Source of the DNA: Hepsetus odoe | Taxonomy: Eukaryota > Chordata > Actinopteri > Characiformes > Hepsetidae | Reading direction: 5' to 3' | NCBI GenBank assembly: GCA_017165825.1 | Contig: CM029384.1 | Span: 20,171,193 to 20,235,192, forward strand | Length of the DNA stretch: 64,000 nt | In this document: in pieces, positions 45,871-58,042 of the stretch | How the letters are laid out: each line of letters opens with the position of its first letter | How positions within the stretch are numbered: position 1 is the first letter of the stretch | Notes under the pieces: model-generated | Told to the model about the DNA's origin: nothing | What the model saw: the letters and a program-made list of their open reading frames with translations, nothing else | Databases searched by the model: none | Translations under genes and position numbers: made by a program

Positions 45871-46484
45871 TCCACACCACCCTCAACAAACAGTTCACTG
45901 ATCTGTCTGGGCCAGGTTTGTCCCTGAGGTTTAGTTTTGATTTTGTTTTGGATCTCTGGGCAACGATGGATAATGAAATCCACCAGCCTGTCTGGGCCTT
46001 GGTTTAGTCAAAACTAAAACTCAAGAACAAACCAAAACCAGCCAAATATATAACTTTTTATTGCACTTATCTTTATTTAAATTTATTCTGAAGAAAAAAA
46101 AAACCTTTTCATCAATTTTCAATTAATTTGCAATTTGCAACTAAGCAATTTGCTGAAGTGCTCAAACTTTTGCCCAGTACTGTTCAAGCTATTAAAATTG
46201 TGCGTTATAACTTATGCCCCATAGTGCATGACATTGTGTATAAAAGTAGTCCAGATAAACACACTGCAATTCTAGTGCTACACCACAAGAGGGTGGACTA
46301 GACAATTGTTGTGTGATAAAGTGGACAGAGTAACCTAGAAACACTACATGAACTGAAAGAGGTGAGTGGGCTCTGTGCAGCCTTGTTCTTCCTGTTAAAT
46401 AAAAAAAAGAGTGTTATATTGCTCCTAAGTGTGAGTGTGTCTGTAATTACACCCCCAAAGGTTACCTGTTCAGGATGTTTCTCC

Positions 46485-46662
46485 ACTTTTCACACTACGG
46501 ATGCTGGGACCCCATACACCATGTATAGGATAAGCAGCTCAGGTGCCCAGGGAGCAGTTATAGGAGCAATAACTCAAGGGTTCATCAGTGGCCTGACCCT
46601 GTAACCCATGACCTTACAATAATGGGGCTTACTCCTTAAACACTTGACCACCAGTGCTCTAA
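46485..46662 (-). mobile_element. decayed SINE
   Basis: Minus-strand remnants: CCAGGGAGCAGTTATAGGAG, ATAACTCAAGGGTTCATCAG and TAAACACTTGACCACCAGTG follow the order of the tail-B SINE head, heavily mutated. Confidence 0.6.
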
Positions 46663-48001
46663 TATGTAACCAGTGAAATCTTAGCTTTATGGTAAAAATC
46701 AAGGGTATCAACCTGTATTGAGCTTTGCTAATCCAATTAAATTGCACATGCAAATTATTATCAGTCATATTCAGTCATATTTAACAATATAACTGACTGA
46801 GAGTAGTGGTGACAACATGGCTAGGTGGGGGGCTTTTGCCTAAAAGTCGCATGGCAGTGATTCGTTGAATGTGGGCTCAGTATTATTGCAATGTTTCATT
46901 TTTTGGACATTGTTGCTTCTTTAAATTTAGAGTACAGTGTCACAGTTTTGGGGCACTCCTTATTTCTTGTTCTGCATCCAAAGAGCAAGACTTCCTAATC
47001 CTCATCACATTCATCGAAAATCTATAAAGTATTTCTAGTTGAATTAAAAACATGAATAAACACACTGGAAATAACTTTTATGTATAGGGAACACACAAAA
47101 AACACTGAAATAAAAACATAAAGCTCACCTTGGAAGCCCTTTCATAGCCTATGGAGACTCCAGTAGACTGTTAACTGTGGGACATTAATTGATTGGTTGA
47201 ATTATTTGTTTGAAGAGGATAACTTTGCCCCATTGTGTCCTACAAAGTGCACTACACAGGGAGAATATTGTCACTTGAAATTCAAACCAGGTTACAACTC
47301 TGTAGTTCCAATGCTGTACCACAAGAGGGTAGAATGGGAAGGCAATTGTGAATGGCTGGCAGAGGAAAGAGGTGAAAGAACTCCAGCCCCAGTCAAAGTC
47401 TAGAAGTATGATCGAAGTAGAAGTAAATGTAACCTGGAATCCTGCAGATGGATGTCCAAAGTCTTTGGCATTGGAACAGTTTGTTATACATCATTCTCTT
47501 TTTGCAAGGCTCCAAAGTGATAAACACTAAACCAAGGGAACCTAAAGGGACATAAATCACTACAACCACTAAAACGTGCATTAAATGGTTGAATGTTGGT
47601 CTGAAATGTGTGAATATTGTGTTTGCTCATCCCATGTACTTGTGAACATGTCTTTAGTTCTTGAACCTGGGTTGTGTGGACATTGTGCGGCTGTCCTTCA
47701 AAGAAAGTAAGTGCAGAAGGCACTGGTCTTCTAATTGCAGAAGTTAAGGGTTTGGGCTCGATGGAGCAAATGCTCATATACACACTCCAGGAACTGCACT
47801 GCAGCACTTGCACATAGAAGGCCCCACAAAGGCATGATTACAATGCTACGTGTTTGTCTGGATGTAGGCGTGCATGAATGAGAGAGATAATAAGCTGTAT
47901 CAGCTGTTGTTCATGAGTGTCACTCATCCTGTGCTGCCTCCTGCTTTGTCTGAACAACTGAGAGCCGCCCGGTGGAGTTAGACTGAAGCAGAATCGGACA
48001 T

Positions 48002-48007
48002 ATGAGG
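48002..48007 (+). other. cyth4: candidate upstream cyth4 coding exon end (ATG AGG before donor)
   Basis: The sequence ATGAGG is followed at once by a gtaaat donor, and the exon starting at 48775 is open in the same phase, adding MR-SPSSTTS before MGTQRKD. A 5' UTR would lie just upstream (about 47.9-48.0 kb). This is splice-consensus reasoning only; the exon may equally be non-coding. Confidence 0.3.
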
Positions 48008-48774
48008 GTAAATGAATACTTGGTCACAATCCATATGCATAACTTGTGCTTTTATTTTTATGTAGTAAATGACTATTTTTATGTGGAAAATGTAGCAATA
48101 ATGCATCAATGAGCAACATATGATGAAGTCTGTTAAATTCTTCAGAATATGGTTAGAAATGAACTTTCAATGTTTAATTCTGATTGAAGAGAAAAGCTTA
48201 TTTTGGAAATACTGCATTAAGAAGAACTAACCAGGGATATTTCATGATCCAGTTGTGCTAATGTTGAAGCTAGTGCAAAGGAAAGAGGCAGATTTGATAG
48301 TCTAATTAGACTGGGAAGGAAATTAGCTTTTTAGACCTGTATGACAATGTGCTTGTACCAAGGCAATCAGACTGTTGGAGGTGAATTGAAACACCATGAA
48401 ACAAGCACATTCTTCTTGCTTTTAGTCATTTATTAACTGCAATTTAAGAGAAGACATGTTGTGCAATTCAGCAGCACTAAAATATTTTATTTCTACATTT
48501 TTACCTGTAGTGTCTCCATTAAATTAACTGTCAGTAAGTTGCCAGCGGGGCTACAACATGGTCCATTGTAAATGTCACTGGTTTAAGTGGTGATTATCCT
48601 AGTGCTTTGTACTTCTGTAATGTTGCTTATTGAAAACGAATTATTAAGCTGGAAGAAACAAGACAGAGGCTTTGGAGTTCCTCTAAGTGCTTCTGCAATG
48701 ACATAAATACACACTTGAGGCTACTCTGAAGCCAGACTAAATTTAAAGTGACTGAAGTTCCTGTCTGATTGCAG

Positions 48775-48835
48775 TCCCCCTCCAGCACGACCAGCATGGG
48801 CACTCAGAGAAAAGACAGTTTCCTCTGGGGAAAAG
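48775..48835 (+). CDS. cyth4: cyth4 first clear coding exon
   Basis: The exon begins after a gattgcag acceptor; ATG is at 48796 and encodes MGTQRKDSFLWGK plus one base before gtaagc. The seven codons upstream of this ATG are also open, so the true start may be in an earlier exon. The N-terminus is not like mammalian cytohesins. Confidence 0.75.
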
Positions 48836-51800
48836 GTAAGCTAATTAATCCAACTTCACAACAGCTCTATTAGTAACTGAACAATCCGTCCACAATGTCA
48901 TCATTAAGAACAGTTATTAAATCATTGGAGTTTAACAAAGTATGCTTAATAAAATGTGCCTGATTAAAGCAAGCAGTCTAATGCCTTTCAAAGTTTACAA
49001 ACTACGTTAAAGTAAATAAATAGGTGTCATTGGTAGTATTTTACTTTAAGGAAAAGTACCCAAGGCAACATGATGTGTCTCCATAAGCATTTTTATAAAT
49101 ATTTTTACATTTATTCCAAAAATCATCAGCTATTATTTTGATTTTTGGGCTGAAACTGATTAAAGTATCCTATTGTATCCATACTTATTATGGATGATGG
49201 CTGTCAGAAAAAACAGGAGAATGTAATATGTGCACGATCACCATGGAAACTGACATCTAATCATGATGTTTAAATATTTGATCCAATAATCTAAACAGTA
49301 ACGTGACCAAAGACTTGCCCAGAAATGAAATGAAAGACATGGAATTATATTAATTTTTATTCTTTTAACATTTACTATCAAATGCTAAGGAAAGTATGTA
49401 TCATTGCAAGTATTGCCTACCAATTAGGGCATTTTAACTGGTATATCTTCTTATAAATGATGCCTATTATGCTCAGTGTTCAAATTTAACATGTATTAAT
49501 TTTGGGAACCATCACACTGCATGTATAAACGCAACACATTTCTAGTAAACATACATAGTTGTGGTTAGAAACTGCTCTGAAACAGAATCATCAGTTCTCA
49601 GAAATTTCCAATATCTTGTGTGTGTGATGTATCAAGGGTAAATATATAGCTCGGTTAAGTGTTTTTTTTGTTTTGTTTTTTTTTCTTTTTCTCCTGCTGT
49701 CAACCCAAAGCTCCACAAGGTTTCATTCAGATGGAAAAGAAGCAGCCTGAAGGCCTGAAGATCCACAAAAATGACATTCTATTTGATATCCAGGTACACT
49801 GTACTCTGTGGCTCACACACTTGGCTTATACACACAGCTCAAAGATAACTGTTCCCACCACTTACTTAACAAATCATGCAATCTATAACTTTTGCACCAC
49901 CAAAAAAGAGTTGTGCTGTCTGTGACGCTTGTGCATGAATCATCATGTTTGGTCACTACCTGTTTTAACCAACATGCTTCAGTAGAATCCCCTCCCTTGT
50001 GGCTTTAGCTTTTTTCTGTGTAACGACTGAGACCCATGTGTTAATGAAATTTCTGTTAGCCATTATCTACCCCTTTGCTAGTGGTCAGTTTCTGACTACA
50101 GGAAAGGGCTTGGCTGCATGTTTCTGAGAGGGGAACCAGTTTTAAACTAGCAGTGACACCTGCGGGTGTGAAAACTGTGTGCCTGATAAACACAAATTAA
50201 CATGTAAGTGCAGCTGCTTTGCTAAGAATTTGGGTCACCCACCCAAATAATATGAGAGGATCAGTCGTCCAGTGGTCAGAAACTGACAGATGATGTAAGG
50301 AGGGTGTAATTGTACTCCTATAGTGGGGCTACAAGTAGTGGAAACAAAAACACAATAATAGATATTGAATGAATAGATGGCTGACCTTCAACCTGTGTTT
50401 TTGACAGAAAATCAAGCTGGACATTGAAAATGTGCTGACTGAAATTCACACCATGGAGTCCAACCACGAGAAGTGAGTTCAAATTCTTTAAGATGTGGGT
50501 GATGTGAAAATGTAACGCTTGTGACTGCAAAGTACAGATGGCTCAATTATCACTTAATTGGTGAATTCCCATGCCTTACTATATTGTGGCTACGGCTTAA
50601 TTATCATGTCTTTCTAAAACATGGCCATTGCTAAGTTATCTTTTGCCTATGCACTACTATTATATAATGGCCATAGCTTAATGATCTCATTGTCATTCTT
50701 TGATTAATTGTAAAAGTGACAGAATTATCTTGTTTTTTATGTTACTAAAATGACTTTATTCTCTCATTCCCACACCTTACTAAATTGCGGCTATGTATTA
50801 ATTATCTCATTTCTTTCCCCTGCATGGGACTTTGGGGAAATTAAAATGATTCCTTACGGGGAATTATATCAACTAGACCTTTTCACATGAGTCTATTCCC
50901 TAAATTCATACATTTAAACTAAAATCATCTGCAACTGCAACATTTAACTGATAATAACATGTATTTCCTTGCTCCTGTAATGATCCACTGGTTATCAAGC
51001 AACACCACCAGTCACTTACTTTACTGGGATTTCTATTTTATAAAACAAAAAACTGCTAATATTTAGAACATACTTGAAATAATGATGTGCTTTTTGTTAC
51101 AAAACTGCATGAAAGCAGAGCACTCAAGATCCTGTTGTATTGCGTTATGCCTTTTAGTCTAGATGTGCTAAGTGTGCACACTGACGTACAAGTGCGGGTA
51201 TGCTCTTATTTCCTGTTTCAGTGTTAGACAACTTACAAGAATTAACTGAACTTCAAATGGACCATTGCCAAGAGAGCACATGGAACAAGTGGCTATAGAA
51301 AATCATTAAGATTAATGTGCAGTTTTTTTTTTTCTTTCCGAGAACACATGCATGACAGTGGCCTGTTTGGTTGAACACCAGTGAGATCACTACAGATAAG
51401 CAGTGATAAGAGATAATCAAAAACAGCCATTCAGTGTGAAGTGTTTTTTTGTTGTCCTCTAAACTAAGATCTTGTTTTCCTGCAGTAAAAACGCCGTAAG
51501 GGCAAAGAGGTTCCTATGCGGAAAGAAGAAATTCAACATGGACCCTGTGAAAGTAAGTGGTTTAAAACGGTGTTCTGAATGAGGCCAGTTCATAGCATCA
51601 GAAAAGTAGGTTAAAGGAAGATAAAAAAAAAAAAACAGGAAGAGAGGAGATGAAAAAAAAGCAGTCAAGCGATTGACAGTACCACATCCTGCCTGTCTGA
51701 AGAACAGATGCATAAAGATGCACTGAAAACTAAACTAAATCTTTTGGGATGTTTAAAAAAAGAGAAGCATTACATATGTTAGAAATCACCACAGCAATGA

Positions 51801-54800
51801 CAGTGATCATACTGTTTTGGTGGGTGAAGCTAAAAATAATAAAAATAATAAAAATACAAAAATCTAACCAAAGAGAAAAAGCTGTAACTTGTTGATATGG
51901 AGTATGCAGTTACATTATATTGGTTGAAATGTGCCATTCTTCATATAATCTGTAATAACCAGAGTTGGCAGAGGTACATACATCCTTTAGTAGAAGTATG
52001 GATACTTAAAGTCGAAGTATTGATTGAAATTCTTGACTCAGTAACAAACAAAAGGAAATGAACTCAGAGTATCAAAGTAAAAACTAGGACATTCTTGTGG
52101 CTGTTTAATATATCATTCAGAAATGTTTAAACCATTTTAACTTCAACTGCAATAAAAGGAATCTACTGAAACTAATGACCATTAACGTCATTATTTAACT
52201 TCACACTTTTCACACAGACGTCACTCAATACATGCCTTTTCTCCAGCACTCGTTCTATCCTTCTTGTCTGTTATGTCTTAATATGTATGCTCTGCATGAA
52301 TGGATACATCTGGTCTCTCCCTAATCCTGTTGCTAGGTAATTACATAAGTTTGGCTATTATCTCCAGTGTTAAGTGTAGTCACATTTTAATTAAGGCTTC
52401 TTCGTTTAAAAGGAACCAGTTCACTCATGATCATTCATGATGTAATATAACATTGTAAGTCTTCATCATTGCCTGCAATAACACAACCAGGTGCTGCATG
52501 ACAAAAATAAACCTTTTATTCAGCTTAGCAATGGAAACTGCACCACCGCGAAGAGCGGAAAATAATCGCTCATCTTTCAGGCAAGCGTATAGTTATTCAT
52601 CTTTCACACAATGAGTGTATTCTTGGCTCCTGAGGTTTTAACACTCTGGTCCTGTCAGAGCTCAGAGCTATCTGTCTGTTTCTCATTGCAGGGTATTCAC
52701 TATCTGCTAAATAATGATCTGCTGGACAATACTCCCGAAGTAGTGGCCGAATTTCTGTACAAAGAAGAAGGCCTCAGTAAAACAGCCATTGGCAACTTTC
52801 TTGGAGAAAGGTATGATCATGAAGGGTTTTGATGAGATAGAATGTCATTATGGTGTTCTTGTATCCTCACTAAACATTTCTTTCAATGTTTCAGACATAA
52901 CTTATTTTACAGTTGCCCTCTGATTTATTATTCCCAAAGTAGGCAGGTGTAACATAATGAATGACATTAAAATAGTCAATCAGTTTGGCAAAAAAAAATC
53001 CATACATATATTCATTATCAGGTTTTATTATGCTATTTGTGTGAGACTGGAATAAGACTACCCTATCTCCAATTACTGAAGGTTATTCACTCTGTGGTAA
53101 TTTTCATCAGACTGTACAAATGAAATACTAGTTGCCATGTTTGAAGGGAATTCATTAGATATGCATAGTATAATGAATTGATTGTGTGATTGGTTTGGGG
53201 TTGGCCTTCAAAAATCAAAGGTCTACACCATGCCACAGTACACATAATAACAATAACAACACACTCAACAACCATTATCCCATCCTGTTACCATATTAAC
53301 CCATGTTATTAATGTCAAACTATATTAAATGCATATAAATATGTATTGGGTTAAAAACCCCATAAAAATCCCATAGTTATTACAGTCTGACCAGCAGTTT
53401 TCCTAACAAACAAAACACATTTACTCACATACCGTGGCAATCTAAAGCATTTGTGTTTTACAGTGGTGTAATAATGTAATGTTTTCTAAAAGAAAATTTA
53501 GTCTATATTTATTACAATGTACCGACACACATGACCTGAAGCAACTGAGGGAAACTGGTGGATCTGTAACAAAGCTCTTGAGGAGAATAAGCAGGAGTTG
53601 AACTCGCTAACAATCACTTCAGCAACAAACCAAGCTGTCTCGTCTTCAAATGCATATCACTATGTCCTTTATACCCCACAACAGAAAACCAAACCAAATG
53701 TAACTATATTATTTGGTTGCATTCACACCTATGGCTTGAAATTGGTTTTAAAATGAGGTTATTGCACAAATATGAGTGATTCATTTCAGTTTACTGAGAC
53801 TGTTGTATGATTATTGAGAAAGAAGTTTAATTATAATATGATTATTCTATGATAATTTTTCATACCTTTCAGTACATTGATATTTATCGTATGGTTATCG
53901 TGTGTAGTGTTTCAGTGTATTAAGATTATTCTATGATGTTATATAGTCAGCTTCATTATGCAAAATGTATCGTGTAATATTAGTTTGAGCTTAGTTTTAT
54001 GTTGCGTTTATAGTATGATATTGTATTATCTGTTTCAACCGTGTGATGTTGTGTAATCCAGTTCTATCCATTACTAAGATTATTGTATTGTGCTGGAATT
54101 TTTGTGTTTATTGGGTAATCAATTGAGATTTTGATTATACCATATAAAGACATGTGTTTTTATGTGTTCAGGGAGGAATTCCATCTCCAGATCCTCAAAG
54201 CCTTTGTAGATCTCCATGAATTTTCTGACCTGAATTTGGTGCAGGCCTTACGGTGGGTGCCTTCTGTCCTTTCGATAACAGGAGTAATTTTGTAGTTTTA
54301 CTATTGTTATTATATTATCATTTCAATTTACTTTTTGCTCTTCTTTCATATTTACTTTTATTCCTTTTGACTCCTCATTATAATCTTCACTGACTGCAGA
54401 CAGTTCTTGTGGAGTTTCCGACTTCCTGGTGAAGCTCAGAAAATTGACCGCATGATGGAAGCTTTTGCCCAGCGATACTGCTCCTGTAACACTGGTGTAT
54501 TTCAGTCCACAGGTAAAACAACTTTCAAATCCATTTGATTGGTTTTATTTAGAAAAATGACCAAGTATAGTTTCTATAGATCACTCCCTAGTCTTTGTCC
54601 CCTTTTGACTCTCAAAATTAGTTTCCCAAAACAGTAGGGAAATTAGTGAATAATGCAGCTCTACTCTTACTGTTCTGCTGTCATTATGAAGATAATCAAA
54701 CAAAGATTTCGAAATGTGGTACACTGAACCTATTTCCATGTTCATTTCAATAAGGAATTTTGAGCAACAACTGTTTGCTAGCTGAATTGAATTGAATATT

Positions 54801-54949
54801 TGACGTCTTTCAGAACACTTTCCAATCTACTGAGAACAGAGCAGATGTGCAGTAAAGTTGGTTATTTTTAGTGAAAAAAGCTGTGTCGTGACTATCATTG
54901 ATCATTTAATCTGATCAAACAAGTGACACGTAAGAAAAAAATATTAAAA

Positions 54950-55008
<59 letters not shown>

Positions 55009-57972
55009 ATATATACATTTTTAAAATTTTTTTATTAAGGCATTCCTTTTAAATGTTAATGTAAGTTTATGTTAGTTGTCACAAAGACCTGCATAGATGT
55101 AAGTGCTATTTCAAAAAATTTGAAAAAAAATTTGTCACTTTAAAAAAAGAATGTCACTTTACTTTACGGTAAGGTACGTAAAGCTACATGATATTACATA
55201 AGTGATACGTATCACGTAGTCCCCTGAACGCTGCCTTTCAGTAATGTGCGACTAAAAAATTGCAGAAAAACCATGATAGTAACAACTTTTAGAATTAACT
55301 AATCGTATTAGTTAGTATTAAGTAATAGCATTTAGCATTAGCATTAGCTGGAATCCCATTATACTACATTCAGTTCTTGTGTCCTTACTTCTACATCACA
55401 AACAACACCAATGTAACCTCAGAGACACATCTCCATGCATGAGCATACTAGGCTGAGAGGTCATAAGCTAAAGTGTTTATATTGAAATGAGGTCATATGA
55501 TAAAACATGTTCAAAGTTTTTAAGAGCTTACATGTTTAAAAGGACTAAGTAAGGATGCAGGTTATTGATGCAGAAACCTGCAGACTGGTCTCTGATTCAT
55601 AAAGCTCAACTATATGATTAGTGCAGCAAAATATCAGCTTCATCCATTGTTGTAGAAAACAGCCTGCTGTTGTAAGAAACCAAAGTAGATCAATTTCAAT
55701 TGACCTAACAAATAGGAAAATTTGTGTATGCAATGGTTTAGCCTTGCTAATTGGTATGATAGAAGTTCCCAATAGCCCTTTAACGGCATTTAGCAGACGC
55801 TCTTATCCAGAGCGACTTCCATGTCCTGGTTACAGGGACAGCCCCCCTGGAGCAATTCAGGGTTAAGGGTCTTGCCCAGGGACCCAGTGGTGGTAGAGCT
55901 AGAATTGAGATTTGAACCAAATGACCATAGAGCCATAGGTCCATAGGCAAGTACCCTTCCACTAGACCACCACCACCCTATTACGTTAGCCCCAGTGCAA
56001 AACTAAAAAGCAAACATCAGACATCGAGCAGGTCATGGCTGATCGAACAACATTTGGGGTAATCAGTGTTTTTCCAAACTAGCTTTAACTTTTTGTATCC
56101 CTGTTACAGACACTTGCTACATTTTATCCTTTGCCATAATCATGCTAAACACCAGTCTGCACAACCCCAATGTGAAAGACAAGACGACCCTAGAGCGATT
56201 TATCAGCATGAACAGAAGCATCAACAATGGTGGAGATCTTCCAAGTGACCTCCTAATGGTAAGGAAGGTTATAAGGGTCTAACCCATGCACCAATACTGA
56301 CTTTGGACCTTTAAAAACCAAAGGTGTTTACTGGATGTGAATGAAGACGTATCCCTCATTCCTCTTTTGATAGTATCTGCTAAAAATTCTGTGTTATGCC
56401 AGGTTCAGGCTTAACTCTCTTTTGGGAAACTAAACCTTTGAACTTACAGCTGCTAAATCTTTCCTAAATGTTGCTAAATAGTTCAAATTAGTAACTAAAT
56501 TATTCATATTTGATAGTGAATATTTCATATCAGATATAGAATAATTTATAGCACTTGTTGAGTGTTTTTTGGTAAATGCATAATAGATTCGGAATAATTA
56601 ATAGAAGCTAATAATAATATGAAGAAGATTAAGCTGAATAATTTATAGGAGATGCTGACCAATTCACAGTAGTTACTGAATTATCTATCGTAGATAATGA
56701 AGAAGTCATAGTAGTTGCTAAATAATTCATAGTGGATAATAAATCATATATATTACATGTAATGAACGACTCATAATAAATAAAATACGTTTCAGAATTA
56801 TGAATAAAAGATACTGAGTAATAGGTAGATATAGATATTAAATAAATAATATAATGTATTAATTAATCAATAGATTTAATAATTAATAATAATAGTGAGT
56901 AAATACCAAAAATTCCATATTGATACAGAATAATCTATGCTGATAATTTAGTGATCACATTTTGTAAACATTGTGATATAATTACTGGTACTTTAAGTAA
57001 CATATCCTAGATGTAACAATGGAATAATGTCTAGAGTTTGATACATTTGTGGGAATAATCATTGTTTCCAATGCAATTTCCTACAATCCCTTTCAGAAAC
57101 TGTATGAGAGTATTAAGAATGAGCCATTCAAAATCCCAGAAGATGATGGCAATGATCTCACTCACACCTTCTTCAATCCTGATCGCGAGGGATGGCTGCT
57201 AAAAGAGGGTGAGTGTAAAACAGTCATGTTTTGTGGCGATCAACAGTGGTTCTCAAACTAGTCATCATTTTTGCTCCAAAGTACCTCATATGCATACTGT
57301 TGGGATCAAGCAAAAATGTCCATGATTGTTGTCGAGCAAATCGTTAACCCAACAGTTAGACTGCATTGCTGAGAGTTTTTAGTAACTATATCATTTTTTT
57401 GCTTTTTTGGTACTTAATTAGCTGTTGAGGTGCATCAAGTTTAGCACGTCTGGAATATATGTAATGCCATGTTATATCCTGTGATAACTACTTTTCTGTA
57501 GGAGGCAGAGTGAAAACATGGAAAAGGAGGTGGTTCATACTGACAGACAGCTGCCTCTACTATTTTCAGTACACCACAGTGAGTATCAAATCTCACTAAC
57601 TGACAAAATGTATAGAAATTACAGGACAACATTAAATGGTTAATGGTTAAATGAAAAAAATTGCCCCAGAGCATTATAGGACATCATCACAGAAAGTTAC
57701 ATGCAGGGAGTGCTAAAGTAACTACCAGTACTCATTTATCTTTATTCCTATTTTAGGACAAAGAACCTAAAGGCATCATCCCGCTGGAGAACCTCTGCGT
57801 AAGAGAGGTGGATGACCCACATAAGCAGGTATTTACATAGCTATGAGTTTTTGCCTAGTAAATGTAATTATTTAGCAAATTACAGTGTTTTTCAGTAACG
57901 TTTATGATTTATTCTGTTACTAATGTACTAATGTGAATTATTCTGTAATTACATCAATTTATCAACTAAGTA

Positions 57973-58042
<70 letters not shown>

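Larger units (their letters stand above)
43663..48001. promoter_or_regulatory. divergent spacer between rac2 and cyth4
   Basis: About 4.3 kb separates the rac2 ATG (minus) from the first candidate cyth4 exon (plus), so both promoters should lie here. Just upstream of rac2 (about 43,775-43,800) is a purine-rich minus-strand tract with GGAGG repeats, which suits a TATA-less promoter or 5' UTR. The rest holds an AAAG run (43,966-43,986), A/T homopolymers, a LINE-like repeat (45.1-45.9 kb) and a decayed SINE. No CpG-island-like stretch is obvious. Confidence 0.5.

Noticed and set aside
48796..48815. N-myristoylation signal at MGTQRK of cyth4
   Set aside because: Gly2 is present, but the position that should be Ser/Thr/Ala/Gly/Cys/Asn is Lys, so the usual pattern is not met.
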